DNA of 26,768 bases from Schoenoplectus triqueter (lineage: Eukaryota > Streptophyta > Magnoliopsida > Poales > Cyperaceae): NCBI GenBank assembly GCA_964058805.1, contig CAXKVV010000848.1:1-26768 (forward strand), read 5' to 3'. The notes below the pieces were generated by a model. It had not been told where the DNA came from. It searched no databases and saw only the letters and a program-made list of their open reading frames with translations. Positions within the stretch are counted from its first letter, which is position 1. Every line of letters begins with the position of its first letter. The position numbers and the translations under genes are program-made. Below, in pieces: positions 1 through 9,554 of this stretch.

Positions 1-111
1 GAAAAAATGGTACGATTTTGTATCTCATGTAAAAGTTTTATGGAACCATTCAAGGAAGAGACTCGTCATGTAAATATTTACTAGACAGCTGCTTCGATGA
101 TGCGGATAATT

Positions 112-1178
112 CAGATTTTTTTTTTTTATTTTAGTAAATAAAATAAATAAATATAGCAAATTAGTCATCTCTCTCCTCACTCTTGCATAAATAGTCAAAT
201 CCGAGTTTGAAACTCCGGTCCGATTTTTTTTTTACACAGAAATGAAAAAAAAAATTTACCCGGACCCGAGTTTTTTTTTACGTTTGTGTGTTATATTAAA
301 AATAAAACACAACAGTCAGTAGATTGATCTAAAATATTACAACAAAAAATAAAATAAAATTTTATAAAGCCTTATCGAGACGATAATATTCTATGCTTAT
401 ATATTTTTTTATTTAATTTTAAAATTTAGGCAATAATTTATTATTTCTATTTGAAATAATAGGGACAAAGGGGTGAAATGAAATATGAGGTTGAATTAGC
501 CATGACGAGAATTGGTAATTGTTGGTATCAGAAATCGCAATTGACCGGCATCTCATGCGATCACTTGCTTGTTGTTTGTTCATTAAGAAGGCTGGATTAC
601 ACTCAGTACGTTAGTCCATATTATACCATACAGTACTACATTAACATATGATCTGGTCATTGACGTAGTTATGGCAATAAACGAGATTGATCAATTTATA
701 ATGGTCCGGTCATCAGACCAGATCCAGCAAAAATCAACAAAGGAAAGAGAAGGAAGATACGCATTCCAATGGTTATGGATGAAATGGAGGTTCGTATTAA
801 CAAGCTGTCAACTCGAGGTCGAGCTCATTCCAACAAAGCATGATTTAGATTACCAGTGTGTTTATATTTTTTGTTGTTATATTTATCAGAACAATTAAAT
901 TTTAATTATTGTTATAATATTTTAATTTGTTTGACACTATTTTAGAACAATGTATTAATCGTGCTTATATTTGGCTTTATAAAATTTTATTTTAGTTTTT
1001 GTTGTAATATTTTAGATCAATCTACTGACTGTTGTATTTTATTTTTAATATAACACACAAACGTAAAAAAAAAGGACCCGAGTTTTAAACTCGGGTCTGG
1101 CTATTTATGCAAAAGTGAGGAGAAAGATGACCAGTTTGCTATATTTATTTGTTTTATTTACTAAAATAAAAAAATCTA
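112..1178. mobile_element. Nonautonomous Mutator-like element with long terminal inverted repeats
   Basis: The left arm (112 to about 370) is the reverse complement of the right arm (about 972 to 1178) at roughly 90 percent by eye, including a shared block with TCAATCTACTGACTGTTGT. The ends read CAGATTTTT and, inverted, TAGATTTTT. The element is flanked by the 9-bp direct repeat CGGATAATT at 103-111 and 1179-1187. TIRs longer than 100 bp with a 9-bp target duplication are the MULE signature. The interior (371-971) encodes no transposase. A 75-codon open frame at 671-898 is not recognisable. Confidence 0.8.
868..1025 (+). repeat. Imperfect subterminal repeats inside the MULE
   Basis: Three diverged copies of a motif of the type TTGTTGTWATATTT...AGAWCAAT occur near 868-895, 905-950 and 997-1022. 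The last lies inside the right TIR. Subterminal repeats of this kind often bind transposase. The match is by eye only. Confidence 0.35.
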
Positions 1179-1187
1179 CGGATAATT

Positions 1188-1461
1188 TGCTGATGAAATT
1201 TCCTCTACCAAATCCTGTGAAAGCAGGTAAAAGATGGAAAGAATTGGATCGATAGGCCACGACATTATCCATAAATTTATCCTGATTATTCCGATAGTTT
1301 GATGTCATATGGAAATGGATTCCATATTTTTTTAATGGCATCGCTGCCATAATTTTTTTTGTCAATGATAGTGAGACCTATAAATACAAAAAAAACTTTT
1401 ATTGCTAAATTTCATCAGTCTAAACAAATTATCGCAACTTCTTTCCACAGGCTGACACTAC
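1188..1461. other. Unassigned spacer
   Basis: AT-rich DNA between the MULE and the short (TTA)n element. The 86-codon minus-strand frame at 1105-1365 starts inside this spacer and runs into the MULE TIR. It has no recognisable domain, so no gene is called here. Confidence 0.5.
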
Positions 1462-2107
1462 TATTCGGATGAATTAATTTGCCAAATAAATTTTAGACTA
1501 AATAGAAAAGTGCGGAAGAGTGCCAATCCGATATACCAAGTTATAGATGGTGTACCAGATTAGCTCTCGTCGGAATAGCGATTATTGTTTGATTATGTTG
1601 TATTATATTATTATGATTATGATTATGATTATGATTATAATATAATTCTAATTATGATTATAATATAATTCCGATTATGATTATAATTATGATTATGGTT
1701 ATAATTATAATTACGATTATGATTATAATTATAGTGACGATTTATTTGTATTAGTATTATATGAAATTTAAATAACCACCAATTTAAAGGTAAAAGATCA
1801 CATCTATAAACTCTTTTTTTTTCTATTTTTAATTTTTTTGTGTATTTATTTTAGAGATTCATTGTCAAGATTGTCAAAATAAATAATTGTCAACTGATCC
1901 CTTTTCTTTTTTTTTTATTACCATTATCATTGTTAGTATCATAATTATTCATATTTTAACTATTCTGATTAACAATTGTCAAATGATATTTTCGCTCTTC
2001 TGAATAGTCATGAATATCATTTTTCTATCACTCTTTCAAAAATACACTATTCTATCACTCTTTCAAAATTATCACTATTCTAAATCTATTCCTTAATTTG
2101 CCAAAAA
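1462..2107 (+). mobile_element. Short copy of an AT-rich hairpin/(GATTAT)n repeat element
   Basis: This is the same element as 9059-10770, in direct orientation. They share the start TATTC...TTAATTTGCCAAAT, the block CTCTCGTCGGAATAGCGATT, a GATTAT-rich microsatellite (about 1610-1735), the block ATATTTTCGCTCTTC and the end CTATTCCTTAATTTG. The hairpin at 1525-1538/1548-1561 has three mismatches. No coding capacity and no clear target duplication were seen. Each copy is bracketed by a TATTC...TTAATTTG motif in direct orientation, so the true ends and class are uncertain. Confidence 0.6.
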
Positions 2108-2297
2108 ATCTCATAGTTTTTGCATGCAGGCGATACGAATCTGATAACACACTGCAAGTAGATTTCCATTTGCTAGATAATTGTCATTAGATAGATGGGC
2201 AGTGCCTTCTACTATGCTCCTTTACTTTACCCACTTCCACTCACACGCCAGTCCCATAATTTTATCTTTGAAAAATATTTGAATGTTCCAAACATGC

Positions 2298-2363
2298 GGT
2301 AGTTTAGTTGGCTAGAAAAAAAATCTTAGAATTATTCTATTCAAAGATTGAGAGTTCAATATT
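2298..2363 (+). mobile_element. SINE-like fragment with tRNA A-box and B-box matches
   Basis: GGTAGTTTAGTTGGC at 2298-2312 fits the pol III A-box. GAGTTCAATATTC at 2352-2364 is a diverged B-box. The spacing of about 40 nt is near that of a tRNA gene. No acceptor stem or cloverleaf was found. This is either a tRNA-derived SINE head or chance. Confidence 0.3.
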
Positions 2364-2594
2364 CATTTCTAACACCCTTTAATTTTTTAGGGCGACTCAT
2401 TTTTTATAAGTGATCGGGGTATCATAGTGAAGACCTATATTTTTCCTATTTGTGCATGATAACTGTGCTTGTCCAGCAGCAGCAGTGGATACAACCCAAA
2501 AAAAGTTGCAACTTTGTGAAGGGTTGAAGCAGGATCCAATACAAGTAGATTATCAGTTTGACCTGGAGTCAAATATATATATATATATATATAT

Positions 2595-2973
2595 GAGTGA
2601 TGCTATGGTGCTTCGCGAAGCAAAAAAAAAAATTGTACTTCGCGTCCGTATCTCGAATTTAAAAGTTCAAACGGCCGATCCAAACCGTTGAACATCATCA
2701 AATTTTATATTTTTTTGAAATTTTTTGCTATTTTTTAAACGGGTACAAAGTTTGTTGATCTAAAGATTTCTGCACCATCCAAAACTAGCGACTTTGTACC
2801 CATCTAAAAAATATCAAAAAAATTCAAAAAAATATAAAATTTGATCTCCAAGGATATTTCAATATGAAGATGATGTTCAACGGTTTGGATCGGCCGTTTG
2901 AACTTTTAAATTCGAGATACGGACGCGAAGAACAATTTTTTTTTTTGCTTCGCGAAGCACCATAGCATCACTC
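2595..2973. mobile_element. Foldback MITE, copy 1 (GAGTGATGCTATGGTGC ends)
   Basis: The 379-bp element is nearly an entire inverted repeat. The left end GAGTGATGCTATGGTGC is mirrored at the right end, and each end then carries the palindrome GCTTCGCGAAGC. Inside, the arms share TCCGTATCTCGAATTTAAA and GATCCAAACCGTTGAACATC. The flanks are (TA)n and (CT)n tracts, so a target duplication cannot be read. The middle (GTACAAAGTTTGTTGATC) matches the copy at 14318-14717. Confidence 0.75.
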
Positions 2974-2993
2974 TCTCTCTCTATATATATATA

Positions 2994-3393
2994 ATTAGGT
3001 TATGGTGCTTTGTAAAGTTCAAGTGTATTGTGTGTTTTACGTTTTATTATTAATTTTAAGTCATAAATGATTGATCCAAACCGCTCAATCTAATCTCCAT
3101 ATCAAAATATATTAGTAAACCAAATTTTATATTTTTTTAGAATCCATTTGCTATTTTTTTATAAGGGAAAAACGGTCATTTTTTGATGAATCAAAATTCT
3201 TTCATCAAATCATTTTCTCCTCAGCATAAAAAATAGCAAAAAAATTTAAAAAAATATAAAATATAATTTACTAATAGATTTTGATATGAATATTAGATTG
3301 AACGATCCGGATCGATTATTTCTAACTTGAAATTAAAAATAAAACGCAAAACACACAACGCATCTGTGCTTTGCAAAACATCATAGTCGGACT
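2994..3393. mobile_element. Foldback MITE, copy 2 (diverged subfamily)
   Basis: This lies about 20 bp after copy 1, separated by a TA microsatellite. The left end has GGTTATGGTGCTTTG and the right end, inverted, GACTATGATGTTTTGC. Both arms contain a GATCCAAACCGCTCAAT-type block (right arm diverged) and mirrored poly-A/poly-T tracts. It has the same layout as copies 1, 3 and 4 but a different centre. The borders are approximate to about 5 bp. Confidence 0.65.
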
Positions 3394-3498
3394 ATATATA
3401 TATCAAGGATGAGGTGTGAATAATAGGTGTGTTGGCTCTTCAAGCCGCACAATTAATGATAGTTGATAGAGGTTGAAAAGTTTTAATGTCTATATCCA

Positions 3499-3802
3499 CA
3501 GTTTTTTTTAATAATTATTATTATTAAAAATAAGAGAACTGTAAAATTTTAAATATATGAATGGTATAAATATACGAATGGCAACGTGTCACTGCTAGTG
3601 GTGCGTTTAATCTATATAAATTCTCACAAACACAAACAGAGCTCATCTGCGCGTTTTGTAGGCAAACGCGACACTGACTGTGGTGTGTTTGGCTCAACGC
3701 CACTGACAATGGCGCGCTGTCATTCGTATATTTAAAATTTTATAGTTCTCACTCTTATTTTTAATAATATTAATTTAATAATTATTATTATTAAAAAAAC
3801 TG
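3499..3802. mobile_element. MULE-type MITE with 9-bp target duplication
   Basis: The 304-bp element starts CAGTTTTTTTTAATAATT and ends with the inverse, ...AAAAAAACTG. The arms pair over about 60 bp (AAAATAAGAG...TAAAATTTTAAATATA). It is flanked by the 9-bp direct repeat CTATATCCA at 3490-3498 and 3803-3811. The interior has three related palindromic motifs of the type CACTGNNAGTGG (around 3590, 3668 and 3700). The 61-codon minus-strand frame at 3524-3709 is a by-product of the arms. Confidence 0.8.
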
Positions 3803-3811
3803 CTATATCCA

Positions 3812-4687
3812 AGTTCCTGGAAGCACACATCTACTAACTTTATTTATCATGGAAAATAATTGGGTCACCTTCTTCTTTAGCTGCCCCAATTTGACTGGAG
3901 AATTGGACATTGACAATTTTCTTATCAGAACTAATCCACCCAGCAATCCTTGGAACCTCAGTAACTGTAGCTTCCCTTATCCACCCATCGTTTAACCTCT
4001 AGGAAAGTGAACCAAAACAATGCTTGTGCTTTGCTATCACCTGCTATTCTGCCTTCATTGTTCTGTATGTAATCTCATTTCAAAGATACCCAAAATTCTT
4101 CCAAACTAGATGATTCTCACCTTACAAAGCTGTGAATATTGAACAAACAAAAATTAAGATTAGGATCAATGAAAACTAAATGCAACTGCAACCTATATCT
4201 CGTACATTATCCAGTTCTACCTCAGAAGTCAATAAGGTCCCTCGAAGACTCCCAATTTTGTAGAAGTGATCCAAAACTAAGCAATAACAGATGTACCAGG
4301 TGACATGGTACCAATTGATTAGACGACCCTTAAGACTCCACCATATATCTCAGGATATTTCTGTGGAAAAAGCAAATAATTGACATTCAAAGAATTATAT
4401 ATTTCTGGGGTAACTACTATCAGAACGTACAAGGAAGTGTTACACAAAATATGTACACAAAAGTTGCAACAACAAAGGAAAAAGAAGATGAGGAATAAGG
4501 CTAAAGGACCAGATTTTTTTGTTTCAACAACCTACCTAAAATAACTCTACATGTTCTCCATATCCCCAACGAAGTTATTAATTTCATATCTACCCTCTGT
4601 AAAGGGTCCTGACTGAAATTGCACAACTTTTAAGGGGGCATAACACAAAAAAACTTTATTATAATTACTATTATTGCCATTCTCCTT
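3812..4687 (-). other. Non-repetitive DNA downstream of the TPS stop; possible long 3' UTR
   Basis: No coding frame is visible. Minus-strand AATAAA signals lie at 4660-4655, only about 28 nt after the stop, and at 3844-3839. Between them the minus strand has a good donor, TTAG|GTAGG (intron from 4535), and a pyrimidine-rich acceptor, TTTTTCCACAG (last intron base 4361). Together these could form a 175-nt 3' UTR intron. The base composition is less AT-rich than the flanking transposons, and the tract ends at the MITE at 3499-3802. Inference: the transcript may run to about 3820. Confidence 0.3.
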
Positions 4688-7600
4688 TCAGAGAGGACCT
4701 TCAAAAGAAACAGGAAGTCGAATCTCCATTTTGGGCCGGTGCGACACTGAAACATCAGCCAATCCCTGCAGCATCTTCATCACATCTACTGTATCATCCA
4801 AATAGTATCTTGCCATGCTTGGTTTTTTGCCTACTGTACATGCAAAGACCTCAGCATTTGAAGCACTAGGACAATCATTTTTATTTTTTAAGCTGGAAAT
4901 TGCTTCAAACATGTCCTCATCAGAGCGGTCATCTCCTATGCAGAGTATGAAATCCGGCGCCTTGTTGGTGGCCACCATAGTAGAAAGTAAATTTTCTACC
5001 ACACAACCTTTGCTTATTCCCTGAATGGTGATAATAATAGGAAATAAGTTTTTTTTTTTAATCGTCTTTTGAACTTTTGCATGTATGGTGAGATGTGATA
5101 TTCATCTACATGGTGAAAAGGAAAGGAGCAAATAACCCATCTTCATCAGACCTTCATCCAGAAAACTACATTTTCTACTAATTTCCTTTTCTAGAAAACG
5201 TTACACTTATCATCAAGATGTTATGTTTTCGTGCTTATCTGCACATGTCAAAATCTGTCTCATAAAAAGATTGCTATGTACTCTCATACCAAATTTAAGG
5301 AAATATCTTGTTAACATGACAACGGCCCTAATAATTACCAGTTAAAGGCACAAAATTCCCGGATGATAAAAACCCCAAAACTCTGAATTTTCCCAGTTGA
5401 TAAAAACCTTTGAATACTGAAGCCCAGATATTTCATTGTATTTGTTCAGGATTTGAAATCACGCTATCCTATAGAAATTAACCAAAGAATTGATGGTACT
5501 GATAAAATGGCCAGCTAAGAACTAAATAGTATCCTATAAATTACCTGCGGATTGACTTCAACAATGTGTTGGCCCCGCTTGACAATAACAGGCGCATTTG
5601 CAAGTACTTTCTCTAAATGGTCTAACAACTCCTTGGCTTGCCATGAACTAAAATCAGGGTCGGCGTATTGGTGATGCCACACCAAAGCACTCTCCTTTTG
5701 CTCTATATAAGATCCATCGGTTGTATCCATGTACTGTCTCATCACTGGTTCAGCCAGATTCATCCAATCAAAATTGACTACTACTTTGCTGGACTCCCAC
5801 TGAGAGTCCCCGTTCCACCTAAAAAAGAACAGATCGTTAAAAAGAACTTCTAAGCATATCCTACTAAAACAAGTATGCAAGTTTCACAAAATTGGTCTCT
5901 TACATGAGTGTCTCAAAACATGCAATGCCCGCCACATTTTTTTTTTGAAGGTTATACCTTAGTTTTAGATGTAGACATAAACCTGAAAATGAACCAATGA
6001 TGGTGAACATCAAAACTTTTCTTTTATTATTTTTAATCTCACTTATCGCAGGGTGAACATCTTATTCAGGAATAAGAAAAAATTCCCTCAATCCTAATCC
6101 AACGATTTGCAAGCATGTCCATCAATCATAACCTGTATTATATTAATTGGAGGATTTGTGTGAAAATTTTATGGCCTAGTTATTACTTATTAGAGTCAAA
6201 GCAGCAACATTTTATATTTCTCACCTAATTAGTAACTAAAGCACATTTCAAGAGTACTGGATAAATATGGCTACTACAAAAATATGAAATATATATAATT
6301 CTTTTATTCAGCTAGACATAACTATGAAGTATTTAGTGGGGTAAGCGTACAAAAGATAACAATACTGAAAAACAGAAGCATCAGTAATATCTAAAGGAAC
6401 ATAAAGACATTTTTTAAGAGAAGGAACTTAAAATCTAAAACCATACCTCGTAAAGAAACCATGCTCTGCTGATATACCCAGTCTCTTGCATGGAGCCAAC
6501 CATTTGCTCAGTTCATCCTTTCCTCTCCCACTAACCACAAAAACAACATTTTTGGTATCCTCACACAACCTGTTAAGAACTGATAATACATCTTTACTTG
6601 GGGCCTGGTCAATGGAGCCCTCGGGCATCATTGTACCATCATAATCCAACAATATAAGCCTATTACTTCTTCTCCTGTAAGCTTGTACAACATGCTCGAT
6701 GGAGAGTTTCCTGAAACTAGGGCCCAAAGCAACAACACGAAAGCCCATGCCAAAACCAATACCCCAGCACCTCCTCGACATGTGGTCTTTACACGCTCGT
6801 TGGAGGTCTTGGTCGAATGAGTGTGCCCAGTATGCCACGTCATGAGAGTTAATATACTTGTAATGCTTTTCATGCCTCAATTGTTTTTCAATTTCGGGCA
6901 AGGTCAGCGCCATGTTCATTGCCTCAGAAACAGAATCCAAATTCCATGGGTTGACCCGCATTGCCCCACTGAGGGAAGGGGAACAGCCAATAAACTCTGA
7001 CACAACAAGGAAACTCTTCTTCTTTGTGGTTGTTTTGAATGCTGGGCTTTCCTGCCGGCAGACTGTGTAAATGTAAGGTACGCGGTTCAAACCATCACGT
7101 ATTGCATTGACCACACAGCACTCAGCTACAGCATAATAAGCAACTTTCTCATAAGTGGGTAAAGGTTGGTCAATGTGAACAATAGGTTCATACCCAGGCT
7201 GGCCGAACCGGGTATTGATACGTTTAGAGATCAACCTTGCCTCTTCCTGCACATTTTGTATATCCATCCCTTGGCTCCGGGCTGGGTTTGTGATTTGTAT
7301 CAGAACCACTTTGCCGCATAATTCAGGTTTTTGTTCTAATAATTGCTCCATTGCAAGAAATTTAAGTCCGATACCCTTAAACAAATCCATATCATCTACG
7401 CCCAGAAACAAGGTACGATCTCTGTACTGTTCTGTCAGTTCTTTGACCTTTTCAACAGTTTCCGGCGAAGTAACCACGGACCGGAGTTGATCCATGTCTA
7501 CACCAATAGCCAAGATCTTCACAGTAATAGTTCTACCATAATATTCAATCCCAATGTAACCTCTTTTTGACTGATGCTCTAACCCCAATAATCTAGAACA

Positions 7601-8398
7601 CGAAGAGAGAAAATGTCGTGCATAGTCAAAGGTGTGAAAACCAACCAAATCAGCATTGAGCAATGCGCGCAGGAGGTCCTCCCGTACTGGTGTGGTACGA
7701 AAGATTTCTGAGGAAGGAAAAGGCGAGTGGAGAAAAAAACCAAGTTTTATTCTGGGAAATCTTTTTCTAAGAAAAGTAGGCAAAGCAAGAAGGTGGTAAT
7801 CGTGTATCCATACAAAATCTTCATCCGGATTTAGGATCTCAGTTATACGATCCGCGAAAAGCTTGTTTGCAGATAGGTACGATCGGTACAGAGACCGGTC
7901 AAATGGTAATGCAAATGAAGAGGTCAATGGGAGCATATAATGTAACAGAGGCCAAAGATAGTGCTTACAGAACCCATCGTAATAACGCGAATGGAGCTCA
8001 CTTGGTAGAAAAACAGGTAGGCATGAGAAGCGGGTAAACAGGTACTGCGATAGTTCTTCATGAATTGCAGGATCGATAGGTACAGACGTGGAGGGAAGAG
8101 CGCCGACATGGATGACTGGAGCGGGGAGTCCCGCACGAACCTGGTATGCAGCCGTATCTGTGTCAAAGGAGAAGGAGAAGCCATTGAAAGGGGACGTGGG
8201 ATCGGGTGATGCACGAAGAGGGAGCCGGTGGGAGACGACAATCCGCCTGGGGGAGATGTCGGTTGTAGATTGATCATCAAATACGCTCTCTGGAAGAGTC
8301 ATGACACGTGGCAGGCGGGGAGTGGTGCGCCCAGGCGAGGCGGGGAAGCCATCTCCCGCCACTAGGTCGAGGAGATTGGCGCACGAGAGAGATGGCAT
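4688..8398 (-). CDS. TPS: Class II trehalose-6-phosphate synthase/phosphatase-like protein (three exons, 852 aa)
   Basis: CDS is the join of 8398-6447, 5818-5545 and 5020-4688, read on the minus strand. Seen: the start matches the family N-terminus (NLLDL near residue 8, RLPRVMTLP near 28) and has G at -3. A GT20 synthase-like domain spans about residues 51-545, with WIHDYHL at 197-203 and the segment GVDDMDLFKG at 333-342, where the Arg of active synthases is Asp, as is usual in class II. A HAD trehalose-phosphatase domain spans about 580-830, with DYDGT at 585-589, SGR at 623-625 and GDDRSDEDMF at 771-780. The length fits the family (about 850-860). Known of the family: class II TPS proteins usually lack measurable synthase activity and act as cytosolic regulators of trehalose-6-phosphate and sugar signalling. 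Odd: RDGLNRVPYIY at 434-444 has Ile443 where the family has Glu. By eye it is closest to the TPS6/TPS7 type; the member number is uncertain. No neighbouring gene is visible. Confidence 0.95.
5021..5544 (-). other. Intron 2 of the TPS gene
   Basis: The donor reads CCGCAG|GTAATT after Pro-Gln742 and the acceptor reads CATTCAG|GGAATA before Gly743-Ile-Ser-Lys. The intron is phase 0 and 524 bp long. The joined protein reads VEVNPQ-GISKG, which is the uninterrupted family sequence at this point and supports both borders. Confidence 0.93.
5819..6446 (-). other. Intron 1 of the TPS gene
   Basis: The donor reads AG|GTATGG after codon 650 plus two bases. The acceptor is a T-rich tract ending TTTTTTAG|GTGG. 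The intron is phase 2: the codon AG+G restores Arg651, followed by Trp-Asn-Gly. It is 628 bp and AT-rich, and I saw no transposon signature in it. Confidence 0.93.
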
Positions 8399-8740
8399 GG
8401 CTGAATGAAGGCGAAATAAAAGACTAGGGTTAACTGGGACTAAGGAGTCGAGCTGTTGTGGTGCTGTTATCTATGGGTGTTGCAATGGCGAATTAGGAAA
8501 GATCTATAAAAGGAGCGCAGCATGAGATTCGCAGAAGATACGGGAGCTTTTTATGAGCAAAACTGAAATAGGAAAAGGAATTCCAAAGCAAATCCTAATC
8601 CCCGTGTGAATAGTAATAGTATTCTCCAAAATTGGGTAGAAGGGAAGAGTGGGGAGAGAGAGTGCAGAGATGGAAGAAAGAGATTTGAATGATAAAGGGA
8701 TAAACTTGAGGCGCGGCGTGGGGACGAGGGCGTTATATGA
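8399..8740 (-). promoter_or_regulatory. Leader and core promoter region of the TPS gene
   Basis: On the minus strand this stretch is strongly pyrimidine-rich (CT repeats around 8650-8690), typical of plant 5' leaders. A TATA-like ATATAAC lies at about 8732-8739, which would put transcription start near 8700 and give a leader of roughly 300 nt. The TATA-like site is not a strong consensus, so the start point is inferred. An intron in the leader cannot be excluded. Confidence 0.5.
8467..8523 (-). other. Short upstream ORF (18 codons) in the TPS leader
   Basis: An ATG at 8523-8521 opens an 18-residue frame, MLRSFYRSFLIRHCNTHR, closed by TAA at 8469-8467. The stop lies 68 nt before the main ATG and does not overlap it. 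If the leader is transcribed as inferred, this is the only AUG between the putative TATA site and the main start, so it could modulate translation. Nothing in the sequence shows peptide conservation, so it may be incidental. Confidence 0.4.
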
Positions 8741-9058
8741 GGGAGGGAAACTGGGAACTGACGGTGAGCCGGTGAGATTATCCATATAGGGGAAAAAGGA
8801 AATTACCTACTTACCCTCGGATTTCCAATTAGATTTTTCTCTGAAAAGTGGCGTGACTCTGCGTGGGCATGAAATTGGGGTGTTTTTTTCAAATCACGTG
8901 CTGGGATAACGATTACCTACGGGGCTTAAAATTTCGAGCGATTCGAAAATTAGCCTTGCAGAATTTTGCAGAATTGTCCCCCAGTATGTTTCTAATTAAG
9001 GCATGCTCTTATGAGTTTTGGCACTCAATGAAATAGCAAAAAATTAGAATAAAATAGT
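8741..9058. other. Upstream intergenic DNA of the TPS gene
   Basis: Apart from the G-box listed separately, this stretch has mixed composition and no repeat or ORF I can assign. It ends at the long (TTA)n element, which therefore sits only about 350 bp from the inferred transcription start. Confidence 0.4.
8895..8900. promoter_or_regulatory. G-box CACGTG upstream of the TPS gene
   Basis: A perfect palindromic CACGTG lies about 160 bp upstream of the TATA-like site and about 500 bp upstream of the ATG. It is followed by a GGATAAC element. G-boxes bind plant bZIP and bHLH factors. The link to this gene is by position only. Confidence 0.4.
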
Positions 9059-9120
9059 TATTCCAACAGATTAATTTGCCAAATGAAATTTAGACTAAGT
9101 AGAAGAGTGCATAATAATAT

Positions 9121-9159
9121 TAATCCGGTATACCAACTTATAGGTGGTATACCGGATTA
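9121..9159. repeat. Perfect 15-bp hairpin in the (TTA)n element
   Basis: TAATCCGGTATACCA at 9121-9135 pairs exactly with TGGTATACCGGATTA at 9145-9159 across a 9-nt loop. The equivalent place in the short copy (1525-1561) has three mismatches, so the long copy is better preserved here. Confidence 0.8.
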
Positions 9160-9554
9160 TCTCTCGTCGGAATAGCGATTATTGTTTGATTATATTATAT
9201 TATATTATATTATATTATATTATTATGATTAAGATTTAGTATTATTATATTATTATATTATATTTCATATTATAATTTATTATTATATTAATATTATGAT
9301 AATTATTTATTATTATTATTAAATTATTATTATCATTGTTGTTATTATATTATCGTTATCATTAGTATTATTCTATTATTTATTATTATTATAAATATAA
9401 TTTTAATATTATATTATTATATTATGAATATGAATATAATTATTATATTATTATGATCAAGATTATTTATTATTATATTATTATATTATGATGGTTATGA
9501 TTATTATTATTATTATTTATTATTATTTTATTATGTTGTATTATATTGTTATAT

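Noticed and set aside
671..898. 75-codon open frame inside the MULE interior
   Set aside because: No recognisable domain or splice context, and located within a nonautonomous transposon.
5515..5880. Reading the 121-codon frame around TPS exon 2 as a separate small protein
   Set aside because: Both ends run into introns; the splice sites and protein continuity place 5545-5818 as exon 2 of TPS.
8502..8512. Good plus-strand TATA box (CTATAAAAGG) inside the TPS leader
   Set aside because: No CDS follows on the plus strand; only a 15-codon frame begins there, and the region is antisense to the gene.
8504..8785. 93-codon minus-strand frame upstream of TPS as a gene or long uORF
   Set aside because: Its ATG lies upstream of the TATA-like site and the peptide has no domain.
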